The notes below the pieces were generated by a model. The model was given only the letters and a program-made list of their open reading frames with translations. It had not been told where the DNA came from and searched no databases. DNA of 32,699 bases, from NCBI GenBank assembly GCA_020446945.1, contig JAGRDS010000010.1:77139-109837 (forward strand), written 5' to 3'. Position numbers and translations under genes: made by a program. The first letter of the stretch is position 1. Each line of letters begins with the position of its first letter. Positions 1-8,358 of this stretch are shown here, in pieces. The DNA is from Parvularculaceae bacterium. Its GTDB lineage: Bacteria > Pseudomonadota > Alphaproteobacteria > Caulobacterales > Parvularculaceae.

Positions 1-87
1 GATTACTGCGCCTATCCCGTCGCCTCGATGGAAGGGGAAAAACTGCTCGCCATGCCCGAAGGGCAGGTTGGGGTGAAACGGAATTGA
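1..87 (+). CDS. C-terminal end of an unidentified protein (5' end outside window)
   Basis: An open frame enters from the left edge and ends at TGA 85-87, giving 28 residues that finish in GQVGVKRN. The fragment is too short to assign to a family. It lies 86 bases before astB on the same strand, so an ast-pathway gene such as astA or astD is possible from context, but nothing in the residues shows this. The codon use matches the neighbours. Confidence 0.5.
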   Translation, partial: DYCAYPVASMEGEKLLAMPEGQVGVKRN

Positions 88-173
88 TCGTTCAAGCGGT
101 GCGACTTACGCAAAATGACGCCGGATTCCTCCAAGGCGTTCGGCGCGACAATAACTGAACCAGAATTCGAGAT

Positions 174-1481
174 ATGACCCACCACGAAATCAACTTCGAC
201 GGCTTGATCGGCCCGACGCATAATTACGCCGGGCTGTCTTTCGGCAATCTCGCCTCGGCCAGAAACAAGGGCGCGGCGTCGAACCCGCGCGCCGCGGCGC
301 TTCAGGGCCTTTCAAAGATGCGCGCCGTCAGGGATCTCGGCTTGCATCAGGGTTTCCTGCCGCCGCTTGATCGCCCGTCCCTCAAAACCTTGCGTGCGCT
401 CGGCTTTCGCGGGACGGACCCTGACGTGATCGCGAAAGCGGCGAAGACCGCGCCGGAAATTCTCGCAAATTGTTACGCCGCCTCATCGATGTGGACGGCG
501 AATGCGGGAACCGTCGCGCCGTCGCCCGACACGGAGGACGGCAAGGCGCATTTCACGCCCGCCAATCTGGCGTCGAATTTTCACCGCGCGATAGAGGCTG
601 ACACGACGGCGCGCTCGCTGAAGCATATTTTCGCCAGCGACAGATATTTCGTTCATCACCGCGCGCTGCCGGGCGGGGTCCATTTCGGCGACGAAGGCGC
701 CGCCAATCACGGCCGGCTTGCGCAAAGCCATGACCGGCAGGGCGTTCACCTGTTCGTTTACGGCGTCGACGGCGAAAAATTTCCCGCACGCCAGAAACTG
801 CGCGCAAGCGAGGCGGTGGCGCGCAATCACCTGCTCGATGCGAAGAAAACCGTTTTCGTTCAGCAATCGCGATCCGCGCTTGACGCCGGCGCCTTTCACA
901 ATGATGTCGTCGGCGTTGCGAATGGAACCGTCCTGTTCCTGCATGAACAAAGTTTCGAAGACCGCGCGTCCGCGCTCGCCGCTATCAGGAAGGCCGCCCC
1001 TTTTGTCGAGATCGTCGAGGCGCCGGCGGACGCGGTGAGCCTTGAAGACGCTGTCGCGTCCTATCTTTTCAACTCGCAGCTTTTGTCGCTGCCGGGCGGC
1101 GAAATGGCGCTCGTTCTGCCGAAAGAGTCGGAGGAAAATCCGCGCGTCAAGGGCTTTGTCGACGACACGCTTGCGAAGAACAATCCGATCAACCGAGCCG
1201 TTTACATGGATGTCCGCGAATCCATGCGCAATGGCGGCGGGCCGGCCTGTTTGCGGCTGCGCGTAATCCTGTCCGATGAAGAACTGGCCGCAACGAACCA
1301 GAATTTCATTCTCGACGACGCCGGATTCGATGCGCTCGAAGCCTGGGTTAAAAAGCATTATCGCGACCGGCTGACGCCTGACGATCTCACCGATCCGAAC
1401 TTCATGGACGAATCGCTCGCCGCGCTCGATGCGTTAACCCAGCTTCTGAAAATGGGCGCTTTTTACGACTTCCAGCGTTAG
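174..1481 (+). CDS. astB: N-succinylarginine dihydrolase AstB
   Basis: AstB hydrolyses N2-succinylarginine to N2-succinylornithine, CO2 and two ammonia, the second step of the cytoplasmic arginine succinyltransferase (AST) pathway. The 435-residue length is usual for the family, and the N-terminus reads NFDGLIGPTHNYAGLS, which is typical. The catalytic residues known from E. coli AstB have counterparts: Glu174 in FGDEGAANH, His242 in AFHNDVVG, and the nucleophile Cys359 in GGGPACLRLR. ATG 174 is chosen because the conserved N-terminus begins within a few residues of it; the ribosome site is weak (cgaga). The gene is convergent with an Lrp-type regulator whose stop is only 6 bases away. The other ast genes are not visible, so the rest of the pathway is either to the left or elsewhere in the genome. 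Confidence 0.96.
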   Translation: MTHHEINFDGLIGPTHNYAGLSFGNLASARNKGAASNPRAAALQGLSKMRAVRDLGLHQGFLPPLDRPSLKTLRALGFRGTDPDVIAKAAKTAPEILANCYAASSMWTANAGTVAPSPDTEDGKAHFTPANLASNFHRAIEADTTARSLKHIFASDRYFVHHRALPGGVHFGDEGAANHGRLAQSHDRQGVHLFVYGVDGEKFPARQKLRASEAVARNHLLDAKKTVFVQQSRSALDAGAFHNDVVGVANGTVLFLHEQSFEDRASALAAIRKAAPFVEIVEAPADAVSLEDAVASYLFNSQLLSLPGGEMALVLPKESEENPRVKGFVDDTLAKNNPINRAVYMDVRESMRNGGGPACLRLRVILSDEELAATNQNFILDDAGFDALEAWVKKHYRDRLTPDDLTDPNFMDESLAALDALTQLLKMGAFYDFQR

Positions 1482-1487
1482 GCCGGA

Positions 1488-1964
1488 CTAACGCCCCGCA
1501 TTCACGGGAACGGGCGTGACGACTTTGCGTTCGACCTCGCGAAGCGTGAAGCTCGATTCGACCGTGGCGACTTTCGGCATCCGCAAAATGGTTTCCGACA
1601 GGAATACTTCGTAGGCGGAAAGGCTGGGGATCACGACGCGGATGAAATAGTCGAATTTTCCGGTGACGAGGTAGCACTCCATCACTTCAGGGCGCTTTTT
1701 GATCGCCGCTTCGAATTCGCGAAGCGTCGAATCGTCCTCGCGCTCCAGCTTGACGAGGATGATAACCGTCACATTGACGCCGAGCATTTCGCGGTTGAGT
1801 TCGGCGTGATAGCCCTTCACGACGCCTTCGGTTTCGAGGCGGCGCAAACGGCGCAGGCACGGCGTAGGCGAGAGGCCGACCTTGTCGGCGAGATCGGCGT
1901 TGGTGATGCGCGCATCTTCCTGGAGATGGCGCAGGATAGCGTGGTCGATCTGGTCAAGCTTCAT
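1488..1964 (-). CDS. Lrp/AsnC-family transcriptional regulator
   Basis: This 158-residue protein has the Lrp/AsnC layout. The N-terminal winged helix-turn-helix (about residues 3-60) contains ITNADLADKVGLSPTPCLRR, followed by a RAM ligand-binding and oligomerisation domain (about 65-145) with the family phrase ECYLVTGKFDYFI. I chose the ATG at 1964 over an upstream in-frame start at 2000, because the 12 extra residues are unlike Lrp and MKLDQIDHAIL is a typical start. It is divergent from a leucine-dehydrogenase-type gene at 2131, the arrangement expected of a local regulator such as BkdR. The inference is that it senses a branched-chain or related amino acid and controls that gene and itself. 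The exact ligand cannot be read from the sequence. Confidence 0.93.
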   Translation of the reverse strand: MKLDQIDHAILRHLQEDARITNADLADKVGLSPTPCLRRLRRLETEGVVKGYHAELNREMLGVNVTVIILVKLEREDDSTLREFEAAIKKRPEVMECYLVTGKFDYFIRVVIPSLSAYEVFLSETILRMPKVATVESSFTLREVERKVVTPVPVNAGR

Positions 1965-2130
1965 AGGATGACATATCCAATTAGACTGGCATCGCGCCAT
2001 AATACGCTACTTATTTGGCAGCATCTGCTAAGAGTCAAGCTGGCGTCGCACCAGTTTGAAGAAAAGTGCTTTGACGATCGGTCTAGATTGGCGCTCATTC
2101 CGGGGCGTTTGATGAGCGTGGAGGCGCACA
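1965..2130. promoter_or_regulatory. Divergent regulatory region between Lrp-type regulator and amino-acid dehydrogenase
   Basis: These 166 bases separate two divergent start codons and must hold both promoters. The region is clearly more AT-rich than its surroundings around 1970-2080. A TTGACG hexamer lies at 2071-2076 on the plus strand without a convincing -10 partner. A TATTAT lies on the minus strand near 2001-2006. GGAGG at 2120-2124 is the ribosome site for the dehydrogenase. Lrp-family operators are loose, so I do not name a specific site. Confidence 0.45.
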
Positions 2131-3180
2131 ATGAAGGCGGAGGAGATCGCGGTTGAGGGGTGGCGCAAAGTCGTGCGTTTTCGCGATGGGGAATCGGGGC
2201 TCGACGCGATCGTCGCCGTTCACGATGCGACGCTCGGGCCTGGCTGCGGCGGGTGCCGCATTCGCGCCTATGAAACGCCCGAGGCGGCGCTCGACGATGT
2301 GAAACGCCTGTCGCGCGGCATGACCTTCAAGAACGCGCTCGGCGGCATTCCGTTCGGCGGCGGCAAGGCGGTCATCATCGCCGATCCGAAAACGCAAAAA
2401 ACGCCGGAGATGATGCGCGCGTTCGGGCGGGCCGTCGAGAGTCTCGACGGGCTTTATTACACGGCCGAGGATTCGGGCGTAGACGAACGCGATATGGAAA
2501 TCGTTCGCAGCGAAACGAAATTTGTCGCCGGCATCCGCGAGAAGGATGTCGGCGGAAACCCGTCGCCGTTTACCGCGCGCGGCGTCTGGCGCGGCGTGCA
2601 GGCTGCGGTTCGCGCGCGTCTCGGCCGCGATTCGCTGGACGGGCTTCGCGTCGCCATTCTCGGCGTCGGCGCCGTCGGCATGGCGCTCGCCGAACTGCTG
2701 CACAGGGACGGGGCGAAACTTGTCGTCGCCGATATCAACGAGACATCGGTCAGGCAGGCCGTCGAGCGCTTCGGCGCCGCCAGCGTTTCGCCGGATGCGT
2801 GCGTCGCGGCTGATGTCGATATTTTCAGCCCTTGCGCGCTCGGCGGATCGATCAACACGGAAACGATCGACCTGCTGAAAGCGAAAATCGTCGCCGGCGC
2901 GGCCAACAATCAGTTGCTGACACCCGACATGGATGCGGCGCTTCATCAGCGCGGCGTCCTTTACGCGCCTGATTATGTGATAAATGCCGCCGGCGTCATT
3001 TCGGTCGGCCTCGAAATTCTCGGCGAGTGGTCGCAGGATGAACTCACCCGCCGCATCGACGCGATCGGCCCGCGGCTTTCGGCGATATTCGAGCGGTCGG
3101 CCAAATCGGGGCGGGCGACCGGCGAAATCGCCGACGAAATGGCGCTCGAAGTGATCGCAAACGGTAAGAAGGCGGCGTGA
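2131..3180 (+). CDS. Leu/Phe/Val-type amino-acid dehydrogenase (leucine dehydrogenase family)
   Basis: This is an NAD-dependent oxidative deaminase of the Glu/Leu/Phe/Val dehydrogenase superfamily, 349 residues, about the size of Bacillus leucine dehydrogenase. The N-terminal catalytic domain has [12 protein letters not shown] and [20 protein letters not shown], whose lysines 67 and 79 match the substrate and catalytic lysines (Lys68/Lys80 in Bacillus LeuDH). The C-terminal Rossmann domain has the dinucleotide motif G178-V-G180-A-V-G183. ATG 2131 follows GGAGG (2120-2124) at 6 bases. The divergent Lrp-type gene suggests amino-acid-responsive control. Leucine/branched-chain is the likeliest substrate class, but phenylalanine or valine specificity cannot be excluded by eye. 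Confidence 0.92.
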   Translation: MKAEEIAVEGWRKVVRFRDGESGLDAIVAVHDATLGPGCGGCRIRAYETPEAALDDVKRLSRGMTFKNALGGIPFGGGKAVIIADPKTQKTPEMMRAFGRAVESLDGLYYTAEDSGVDERDMEIVRSETKFVAGIREKDVGGNPSPFTARGVWRGVQAAVRARLGRDSLDGLRVAILGVGAVGMALAELLHRDGAKLVVADINETSVRQAVERFGAASVSPDACVAADVDIFSPCALGGSINTETIDLLKAKIVAGAANNQLLTPDMDAALHQRGVLYAPDYVINAAGVISVGLEILGEWSQDELTRRIDAIGPRLSAIFERSAKSGRATGEIADEMALEVIANGKKAA

Positions 3181-3214
3181 ACGCAATAGCGCGCACATAA
3201 GGAAACTGGCGACG

Positions 3215-3673
3215 ATGATGCAATGGGATCCCCCGATGGTTGGCGGTTGTCGTTGCGGCGGGGTTCGGTTTCGCCTTTCGGCGCCCCCGATTTTCACCAG
3301 CGCCTGCCATTGTCGTGGATGCCAGCGCATGTCGGCGAGCGCTTTTTCGCTGTCAGCGGCGTTTCCGGCCGATCAATTTGAAGTGACCCAAGGCGAACCG
3401 GTGATCGGCGGACTGCATGGCGAGCATCGACATTATCACTGCGCCCACTGCAAGAGCTGGTTATTCACGCGGCCGAACGGTTTCGAGAGTTTCGTCAATG
3501 TGCGCGCAACAATGCTGGACAATTGTGCGGATTATGCGCCATTCATGGAAACCTGCACATCGGAAAAACTCGCCTGGGCGACAACGCCTGCGAAACACAG
3601 TTTCGCGCAGTTTCCCCCGATGGAAAAATTCGAAGACCTTGTTGCTGAATTCGCCGAACTCGAATTGCGCTGA
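3215..3673 (+). CDS. GFA/CENP-V-type zinc-binding family protein
   Basis: This 152-residue protein carries the GFA-family cysteine pattern: GCRCGGVRF (Cys12, Cys14), CHCRGC (Cys31, Cys33, Cys36) and YHCAHC (Cys76, Cys79), the ligands for two zinc ions in this fold. The family was named for a glutathione-dependent formaldehyde-activating enzyme, but most members, including short ones like this, have no proven reaction, so I call only the fold. Two adjacent ATGs exist (3215 and 3218); AAGGA at 3199-3203 supports this start region. It sits 34 bases after the amino-acid dehydrogenase and 21 before the thiolase, so co-transcription is likely. Confidence 0.9.
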   Translation: MMQWDPPMVGGCRCGGVRFRLSAPPIFTSACHCRGCQRMSASAFSLSAAFPADQFEVTQGEPVIGGLHGEHRHYHCAHCKSWLFTRPNGFESFVNVRATMLDNCADYAPFMETCTSEKLAWATTPAKHSFAQFPPMEKFEDLVAEFAELELR

Positions 3674-3694
3674 CGCGCCGGAAAAGGAGCTTTT

Positions 3695-4870
3695 ATGTCC
3701 AATCAGGATCCCATCGTCATCGCCGGAATGGCGCGCACGCCGATCGGTAATTTTCAGGGGGCGTTTACAGGCGTTCCCGCGACGGCGCTCGGAAGCTGCG
3801 CCATCAAATCCGCAGTGGCGCGCGCCGGCGCCGGCGTCGATGAAATCGGCGAGGTGTTGATGGGCTGCGTGCTGCCGGCGGGCCTTGGCCAGGCGCCGGC
3901 GCGCCAGGCGGCGCTCGGCGCAGGAATTCCCCAATCGGCCGGCTGCGTCACCGTCAACAAGGTTTGCGGCTCCGGCATGAAGACCGTGATGATGGCGCAT
4001 GATTCAATCGTGGCGGGCGTCAACGATGTCGTCGTCGCCGGCGGGATGGAGGCGATGACGAACGCGCCTCATCTGCTGCCGAGCGGACGCGCAGGCATCA
4101 AGTTCGGCGCCGGGCAGATTTTCGACCACATGGCGTATGACGGCCTTGAAGATCCGTATAACGACCATGCGGCGATGGGGATTTTCGCTGAAAAATGCGC
4201 CCGCGAATGGCAGTTCTCACGCGAGGAGCAGGACGAATTCGCAGCGCGCTCGGTGACGCGGGCCCAGAACGCGATCAAATCGGGAAATTTCGCCGATGAA
4301 ATCGCGCCCTATGAAATTCAAACGCGCAAGGGGGCGGTGATCGTCAAGGACGACGAGAAACCGGCGACGGTCGATGCGGCGAAACTTCCGGGCCTGCGGG
4401 CCGCCTTCGAGAAGGACGGCACGGTGACGGCGGGATCTTCGTCGGCGATTTCCGACGGCGCAGCGGCGCTGGTCGTTGCGCGCGCGTCGAAAGCCCCGAA
4501 TGCGCTGGCGCGCATTGTCGCGCATGCAACGCACAGCCAGGAGCCTGAATGGTTCACGACCGCGCCAGTCGGATCAATTCGCAAGCTGTTTGACCGCACC
4601 GGCTGGTCGGCGAGCGATGTCGATCTTTTCGAAATCAACGAAGCCTTCGCCGTCGTGCCGATGGCGGCGATGCGCGAATTGAAAATCCCCGCCGAAAAAG
4701 TCAATATTCACGGCGGCGCCATCGCGCTCGGCCATCCGATCGGCGCATCGGGCGCGCGCATCATCGTCACGCTTATCAACGCCCTCAAACAGACGGGCGG
4801 CAAGCGCGGCGTCGCCTCGCTTTGCATTGGCGGCGGCGAGGCGACATCGCTTGCGGTTGAGTTGCTCTAG
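3695..4870 (+). CDS. Acetyl-CoA C-acetyltransferase (thiolase)
   Basis: This thiolase condenses or cleaves acetoacetyl-CoA in the cytoplasm, serving ketone-body, branched-chain and lysine catabolic endings or polyhydroxyalkanoate supply. It has 391 residues, a standard biosynthetic-type thiolase length. All three catalytic residues are in place: the acylated Cys91 in [10 protein letters not shown], His347 in [10 protein letters not shown] and Cys377 in CIGGGEA. The conserved NEAFAVV stretch is also present. AAAGGAG (3683-3689) sits 5 bases before ATG 3695. It follows the leucine-dehydrogenase-type gene and the GFA gene and abuts a VOC gene, so the four may form one catabolic transcript. The chain-length preference is not readable from the sequence. 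Confidence 0.95.
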   Translation: MSNQDPIVIAGMARTPIGNFQGAFTGVPATALGSCAIKSAVARAGAGVDEIGEVLMGCVLPAGLGQAPARQAALGAGIPQSAGCVTVNKVCGSGMKTVMMAHDSIVAGVNDVVVAGGMEAMTNAPHLLPSGRAGIKFGAGQIFDHMAYDGLEDPYNDHAAMGIFAEKCAREWQFSREEQDEFAARSVTRAQNAIKSGNFADEIAPYEIQTRKGAVIVKDDEKPATVDAAKLPGLRAAFEKDGTVTAGSSSAISDGAAALVVARASKAPNALARIVAHATHSQEPEWFTTAPVGSIRKLFDRTGWSASDVDLFEINEAFAVVPMAAMRELKIPAEKVNIHGGAIALGHPIGASGARIIVTLINALKQTGGKRGVASLCIGGGEATSLAVELL

Positions 4871-5257
4871 ATGCTGGACCATGTCGGCATAAGCGTTGCA
4901 GACTTTGAAAAGTCGAAAGCGTTTTACGCCGCCGCGCTGAAACCGCTCGGCTACGCTTTCCTTTTCGAAGTTCCGCGCGAACATACCGGCGGCGTCGGCG
5001 TGGGCGGTTTCGGCGTACCGCCCAAACCCGATTTCTGGATCGATGGCGCGGGCAAACCCGCGCCGAAACTCCATGTCTGCTTTCGCGCTGAAAACCGCGC
5101 CGCGGTTGACGCCTTCCACAAGGCGGCGCTCGCGGCGGGCGGAACGGATAACGGTGCGCCGGGTCTTCGCCCGCACTACCATCCGAATTATTACGGCGCA
5201 TTCGTGTTCGACCTCGACGGACATAATATCGAGGCTTGCTGTCACGCGCCGGAATAG
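4871..5257 (+). CDS. VOC-family (glyoxalase-like) protein
   Basis: This 128-residue protein has the paired beta-alpha-beta-beta-beta units of the vicinal oxygen chelate fold. It starts MLDHVGISVADFEKSKAFY (His4 a likely metal ligand), with a second half around LHVCFRAENRAAVDAF and FVFDLDGHNIEACC. Its ATG begins at the base immediately after the thiolase stop codon, so translation is almost certainly coupled and the product probably acts in the same route or clears a by-product. The family covers glyoxalases, dioxygenases, epimerases and resistance proteins. The substrate is unknown. Confidence 0.88.
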   Translation: MLDHVGISVADFEKSKAFYAAALKPLGYAFLFEVPREHTGGVGVGGFGVPPKPDFWIDGAGKPAPKLHVCFRAENRAAVDAFHKAALAAGGTDNGAPGLRPHYHPNYYGAFVFDLDGHNIEACCHAPE

Positions 5258-5295
5258 GTCTCGCCTTTGACGGCGCGGCTGACGGCGCGGCGGGC

Positions 5296-6033
5296 TTAAC
5301 CGAATACGCGCCGCAAAATTTCCGAAGTGCGTTTGGCCGGATTGGCGCGGATCGCCGCTTCTTCCCGCGCGATATAGACGAACATGCCGTCAAGTCCGTA
5401 TTGGACGCCGTGGCGGATGAGATCGTCCTTTGCGTCGGCGCCGAGTTGCGGGGCGAGCGGGATCGTCTTCAGTCTCGCCGTAAGACTGTCGAGCGTTTTG
5501 ATGGCGCCGGCCTGTTCCAGCGCCGTCGTCATGATCGGCGTGAACAGCCCCGTCAGCGGCGAGAATGTACGCCCTTTCAGATAATCTGTCGCCGCATTGT
5601 CGCCGCCGCGAACGACGCCGACCGCGTCGGTGATCGACATCGAGGAAATTGCATCGACGAAAATGCGGCGCGCTTTTGGAACCGCCGCTTCAGCGCCGCG
5701 GTTCAATTGCATTTCGAGCGTGTCGAGCGGTCCTGACAGGCCGAAGCGCGATAGCGAGCCCTGAATGTTCTCAAGCCGGCGGGGAAGGGGAATGCGTATC
5801 AGCTTGTTTAGCAGAAACCCGTCGCGAACGCCGATTGTCGAGATTGCATGGCTGACGCCGTTATTCAGCGCGGCGCGTATTCCGGCCGCCGCATCGGCCT
5901 GGGTCAGGCCGCCTGCATTCGCGCCGGGAATTGCGATCGTCGGCAATCCCTCGACGGCGCAGCCCGCCGTCAGTCCCGCGCCGCCGAGCGCGGCGATAAA
6001 ATTGCGGCGGGAAATGCGGTTTTTATCGTTCAT
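5296..6033 (-). CDS. DUF4197-type lipoprotein with a Tat-like signal
   Basis: This 245-residue protein begins with SRRNFIAALGGAGLTAGC, a twin-arginine motif followed by a hydrophobic stretch and a lipobox with Cys25. It is therefore probably exported folded by Tat and lipidated. The body (about 50-245) is mostly helical and resembles DUF4197, including SDxxTDAxGVVRGGDNAATDY-type spacing; no enzymatic role is established for that family. The start is ATG 6033, not an upstream in-frame one, because an exact AGGAGG lies just before it and the signal begins there. It is convergent with the VOC gene and 76 bases downstream of the amidohydrolase gene on the same strand. Confidence 0.85.
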   Translation of the reverse strand: MNDKNRISRRNFIAALGGAGLTAGCAVEGLPTIAIPGANAGGLTQADAAAGIRAALNNGVSHAISTIGVRDGFLLNKLIRIPLPRRLENIQGSLSRFGLSGPLDTLEMQLNRGAEAAVPKARRIFVDAISSMSITDAVGVVRGGDNAATDYLKGRTFSPLTGLFTPIMTTALEQAGAIKTLDSLTARLKTIPLAPQLGADAKDDLIRHGVQYGLDGMFVYIAREEAAIRANPAKRTSEILRRVFG

Positions 6034-6109
6034 GACGGCCTCCTGTCGCGTGCTGTGCGCTGCGCCGCGATCACGCATCGAACAATGCGGGAAACGCGGC
6101 GCGCCGGTT

Positions 6110-8173
6110 TCATTCTCCCTGATCGCCGCTTACGGCGGGATGCGCGGTGAACGGCGTTATTCCGAATTCAGGATAGATTTCGCTCGGATAATAGAAAGCG
6201 CCGCCGCGCGAGACGAGCGCGATTTTTTTGATCGCCCTGATGTCTTTTGTCGGATCGCCGGGAACGAGGAAGAAATCCGCCAGCTTGCCCTCTTCTATCG
6301 AGCCGCGATCGTCAAAGCCGAGATAGCGCGCCATGTCCAGGTTTGCGCGCCGCAGCGCCTCGGCGGGCGTAAAGCCGAATGTCGTCATGAGTTCGATTTC
6401 GCGATGCAGTTCGAACGCGCCGCCCATATCCGTGCCCGGCACGATGAATACGCCTCGATCGTGCAGCATCGTCAGCAATTCGATGATCTTGTCGTAAGAG
6501 GCGCGATAATCGGCGTCCTCGGCTTCATCGGCGACATTAAGCAGGGCGACCTTTGCGTCGCGCTGGAGCGATACAGGCATATTGTCGATGTAATCGACGA
6601 CGCCGGCGCGCGTTTCGCCATTGCGCCCTTTAAGCGCGTATTCATGAATGACGGTTGTCGGATCGACCGCGATTTTATTATCGACGATCGCGTTCACTGT
6701 CGCCTGGACCTTTTCGCTGTTGAGGTCCAGCCCCGCGAAAGCGCGCATTCCGGTGATGCGTTTCAGCGTGCGCGTATCGTCCTGCGGTTCGAGAACCCAG
6801 CTCAGCATCACCTGGTTGATATGCGTGAGTTCGTCATATCCGGCGGCGATCATTTCATCCGGCGTTGAAAAAGCGGGGACGTGGCCCGCGACGCGCAGAC
6901 CGCGCGCATGCGCGGCTGCGGCCATCGCCGGCACCCATTCGCCCCTGATCGAGGAATAAACCTTGATCTGAAAATAGCCGCCGCGATCGGCGTACATGTT
7001 GACGAGATCGACGGCTTCCTGTTCGGACCTGGCGAGTTCGCCGGTCGCATTGCTGGTTTCGCTTTCGCCTTCGATAAAGCCGCTCATGGAAATGCGCGGA
7101 CCCGCGAGCGTTCCCGCCTCGATCTTGGCGCGCAAGGGTTCGAGAACGTCAATCTCATTGCCCATATCGCGCACGGAGGTGACGCCGGCCAGAAGGTTCA
7201 GCATCGCTTCATCGTCGCCGATATGGGCGTGCATGTCGTGAATGCCGGGCACGAGCGATCCGCCGGCGGCGTCGATTGACACTTCGCCTTCGCCGCCCTC
7301 CGCGTCCGCCGCCTCGATCCGCGCGATCCTGTCGCCGACAATGACGACGGAAGAAAGGTCCGTCATCGCGAGCGCCGCCGGATCGAATATCCGTACATTG
7401 CGGATGCGTACGGGCTTTTCATAGCGATGCGCGTATTGCGCCTGCATCGCTTCAAACCTGTCGGCGCCGTATTTCGCGGCGAGATCGCGCAGGCGTTTTT
7501 CCTCCGCCTCGAATCCTTCGCGAACAGCGACGAAGCGCGGCGACATAACGGCGAAAAGTCTGTTATCGGCGTCAAGCGCGAAATAGTCTGGATCCAGCGA
7601 TGCGCCCTTGAGCGCGAATGTCGTAACGTTTTCAGCGCCGCTCGTTCCGTTAACGGAGAATGTCTCGATCTCGGAGAGCGTCAGCGCGCCGGCGGGCAGG
7701 GCCGGCATCGTGCGGTCGTCGTCTGCGAGGAGCGCGCGCGCGGCGAAGAAAACGGCATAAGGACTGGCGAATTGCGAGACATAGATTGACGGCTCGCTTA
7801 CCTGCGCGGCGCCTTCGCCGGCGGCGTCGCGCCAGATGGCCTCGCCTTCCCTGATCGAAAATCGCTCCTCGACCTCATTGCCGAATACGGTTCGCCCGCT
7901 GATCGTCCAGTCGGCGGGAAGTCCGTCATCGCCGAAAGCGATTGTTTCCTTTATCGATGGACCACGGCCGTTATTGGAGTAGGCGTATTCGATCGCGGCG
8001 CCATCCGTGTCCGGGGAAAAGGTCAGCGCGCCGACCGGCGCGCCGGCGATGATGACGGTGAAACGCTCCGCGTCCGGCGCGGATGAGGGGGCGGAATTCG
8101 CCGCCTCTTTTTCCTGCGCCGAACAGGCGGCCAACAGGCAGAGCGCCGCAGCGGCGGCAGAATTTTGTTTCAT
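6110..8173 (-). CDS. Amidohydrolase-family lipoprotein (metal-dependent hydrolase)
   Basis: This 687-residue protein has a lipoprotein signal ending LLAAC, placing it in the periplasm or on a membrane. Residues of about 25-270 form a beta-rich N-terminal domain I cannot assign. Residues from about 275 on are an amidohydrolase TIM barrel with its usual metal set: His315 and His317 in DMHAHIG, Lys404 in FQIKVYS (the probable carboxylated bridging lysine), His431 in AGHVPAF, His451 in ELTHINQ and Asp582 in PGTDMGGAF. This is the imidazolonepropionase/prolidase-like branch, often involved in dipeptide or cyclic amide hydrolysis, but the substrate is unknown. ATG 8173 follows GAGGGG. The minus-strand neighbours are also exported proteins. 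Confidence 0.88.
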   Translation of the reverse strand: MKQNSAAAAALCLLAACSAQEKEAANSAPSSAPDAERFTVIIAGAPVGALTFSPDTDGAAIEYAYSNNGRGPSIKETIAFGDDGLPADWTISGRTVFGNEVEERFSIREGEAIWRDAAGEGAAQVSEPSIYVSQFASPYAVFFAARALLADDDRTMPALPAGALTLSEIETFSVNGTSGAENVTTFALKGASLDPDYFALDADNRLFAVMSPRFVAVREGFEAEEKRLRDLAAKYGADRFEAMQAQYAHRYEKPVRIRNVRIFDPAALAMTDLSSVVIVGDRIARIEAADAEGGEGEVSIDAAGGSLVPGIHDMHAHIGDDEAMLNLLAGVTSVRDMGNEIDVLEPLRAKIEAGTLAGPRISMSGFIEGESETSNATGELARSEQEAVDLVNMYADRGGYFQIKVYSSIRGEWVPAMAAAAHARGLRVAGHVPAFSTPDEMIAAGYDELTHINQVMLSWVLEPQDDTRTLKRITGMRAFAGLDLNSEKVQATVNAIVDNKIAVDPTTVIHEYALKGRNGETRAGVVDYIDNMPVSLQRDAKVALLNVADEAEDADYRASYDKIIELLTMLHDRGVFIVPGTDMGGAFELHREIELMTTFGFTPAEALRRANLDMARYLGFDDRGSIEEGKLADFFLVPGDPTKDIRAIKKIALVSRGGAFYYPSEIYPEFGITPFTAHPAVSGDQGE

Positions 8174-8283
8174 GATCCCCTCGGATTTTCTGTTTCGGCG
8201 AGTTTTGGAAATATGACACACTCGTCCCGAAGCCGCCAGCATTGCGGCCTGGCGGCGAAATCATCGTCGCAGATCGTCGCGTG

Positions 8284-8310
8284 AAAACCGGACCGAAATA
8301 GCCGGTCCGG
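8284..8310 (-). terminator. Rho-independent terminator of the 8359-9738 gene
   Basis: On the minus strand a perfect 7-bp stem CCGGACC/GGTCCGG (plus-strand 8288-8294 and 8304-8310) with a 9-base loop is followed directly by TTTT (plus-strand AAAA 8284-8287). It lies 48 bases past the stop codon of the cysteine-repeat protein and before the amidohydrolase start, so the two genes are separate transcripts. Confidence 0.8.
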
Positions 8311-8358
8311 AATTTCGATGCGAATGTACAGCGGCCGCAGGCGATCAGCGGCGCGCCG

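Noticed and set aside
2095..3330. Long minus-strand open frame (411 codons) opposite the amino-acid dehydrogenase
   Set aside because: It is a mirror frame of a GC-rich gene: Arg/Ala-rich with no domain, while the plus strand has clear catalytic motifs.
5765..6868. Long plus-strand open frame (367 codons) across the DUF4197 and amidohydrolase genes
   Set aside because: It spans two well-supported minus-strand genes and their gap and has no recognisable domain or ribosome site.
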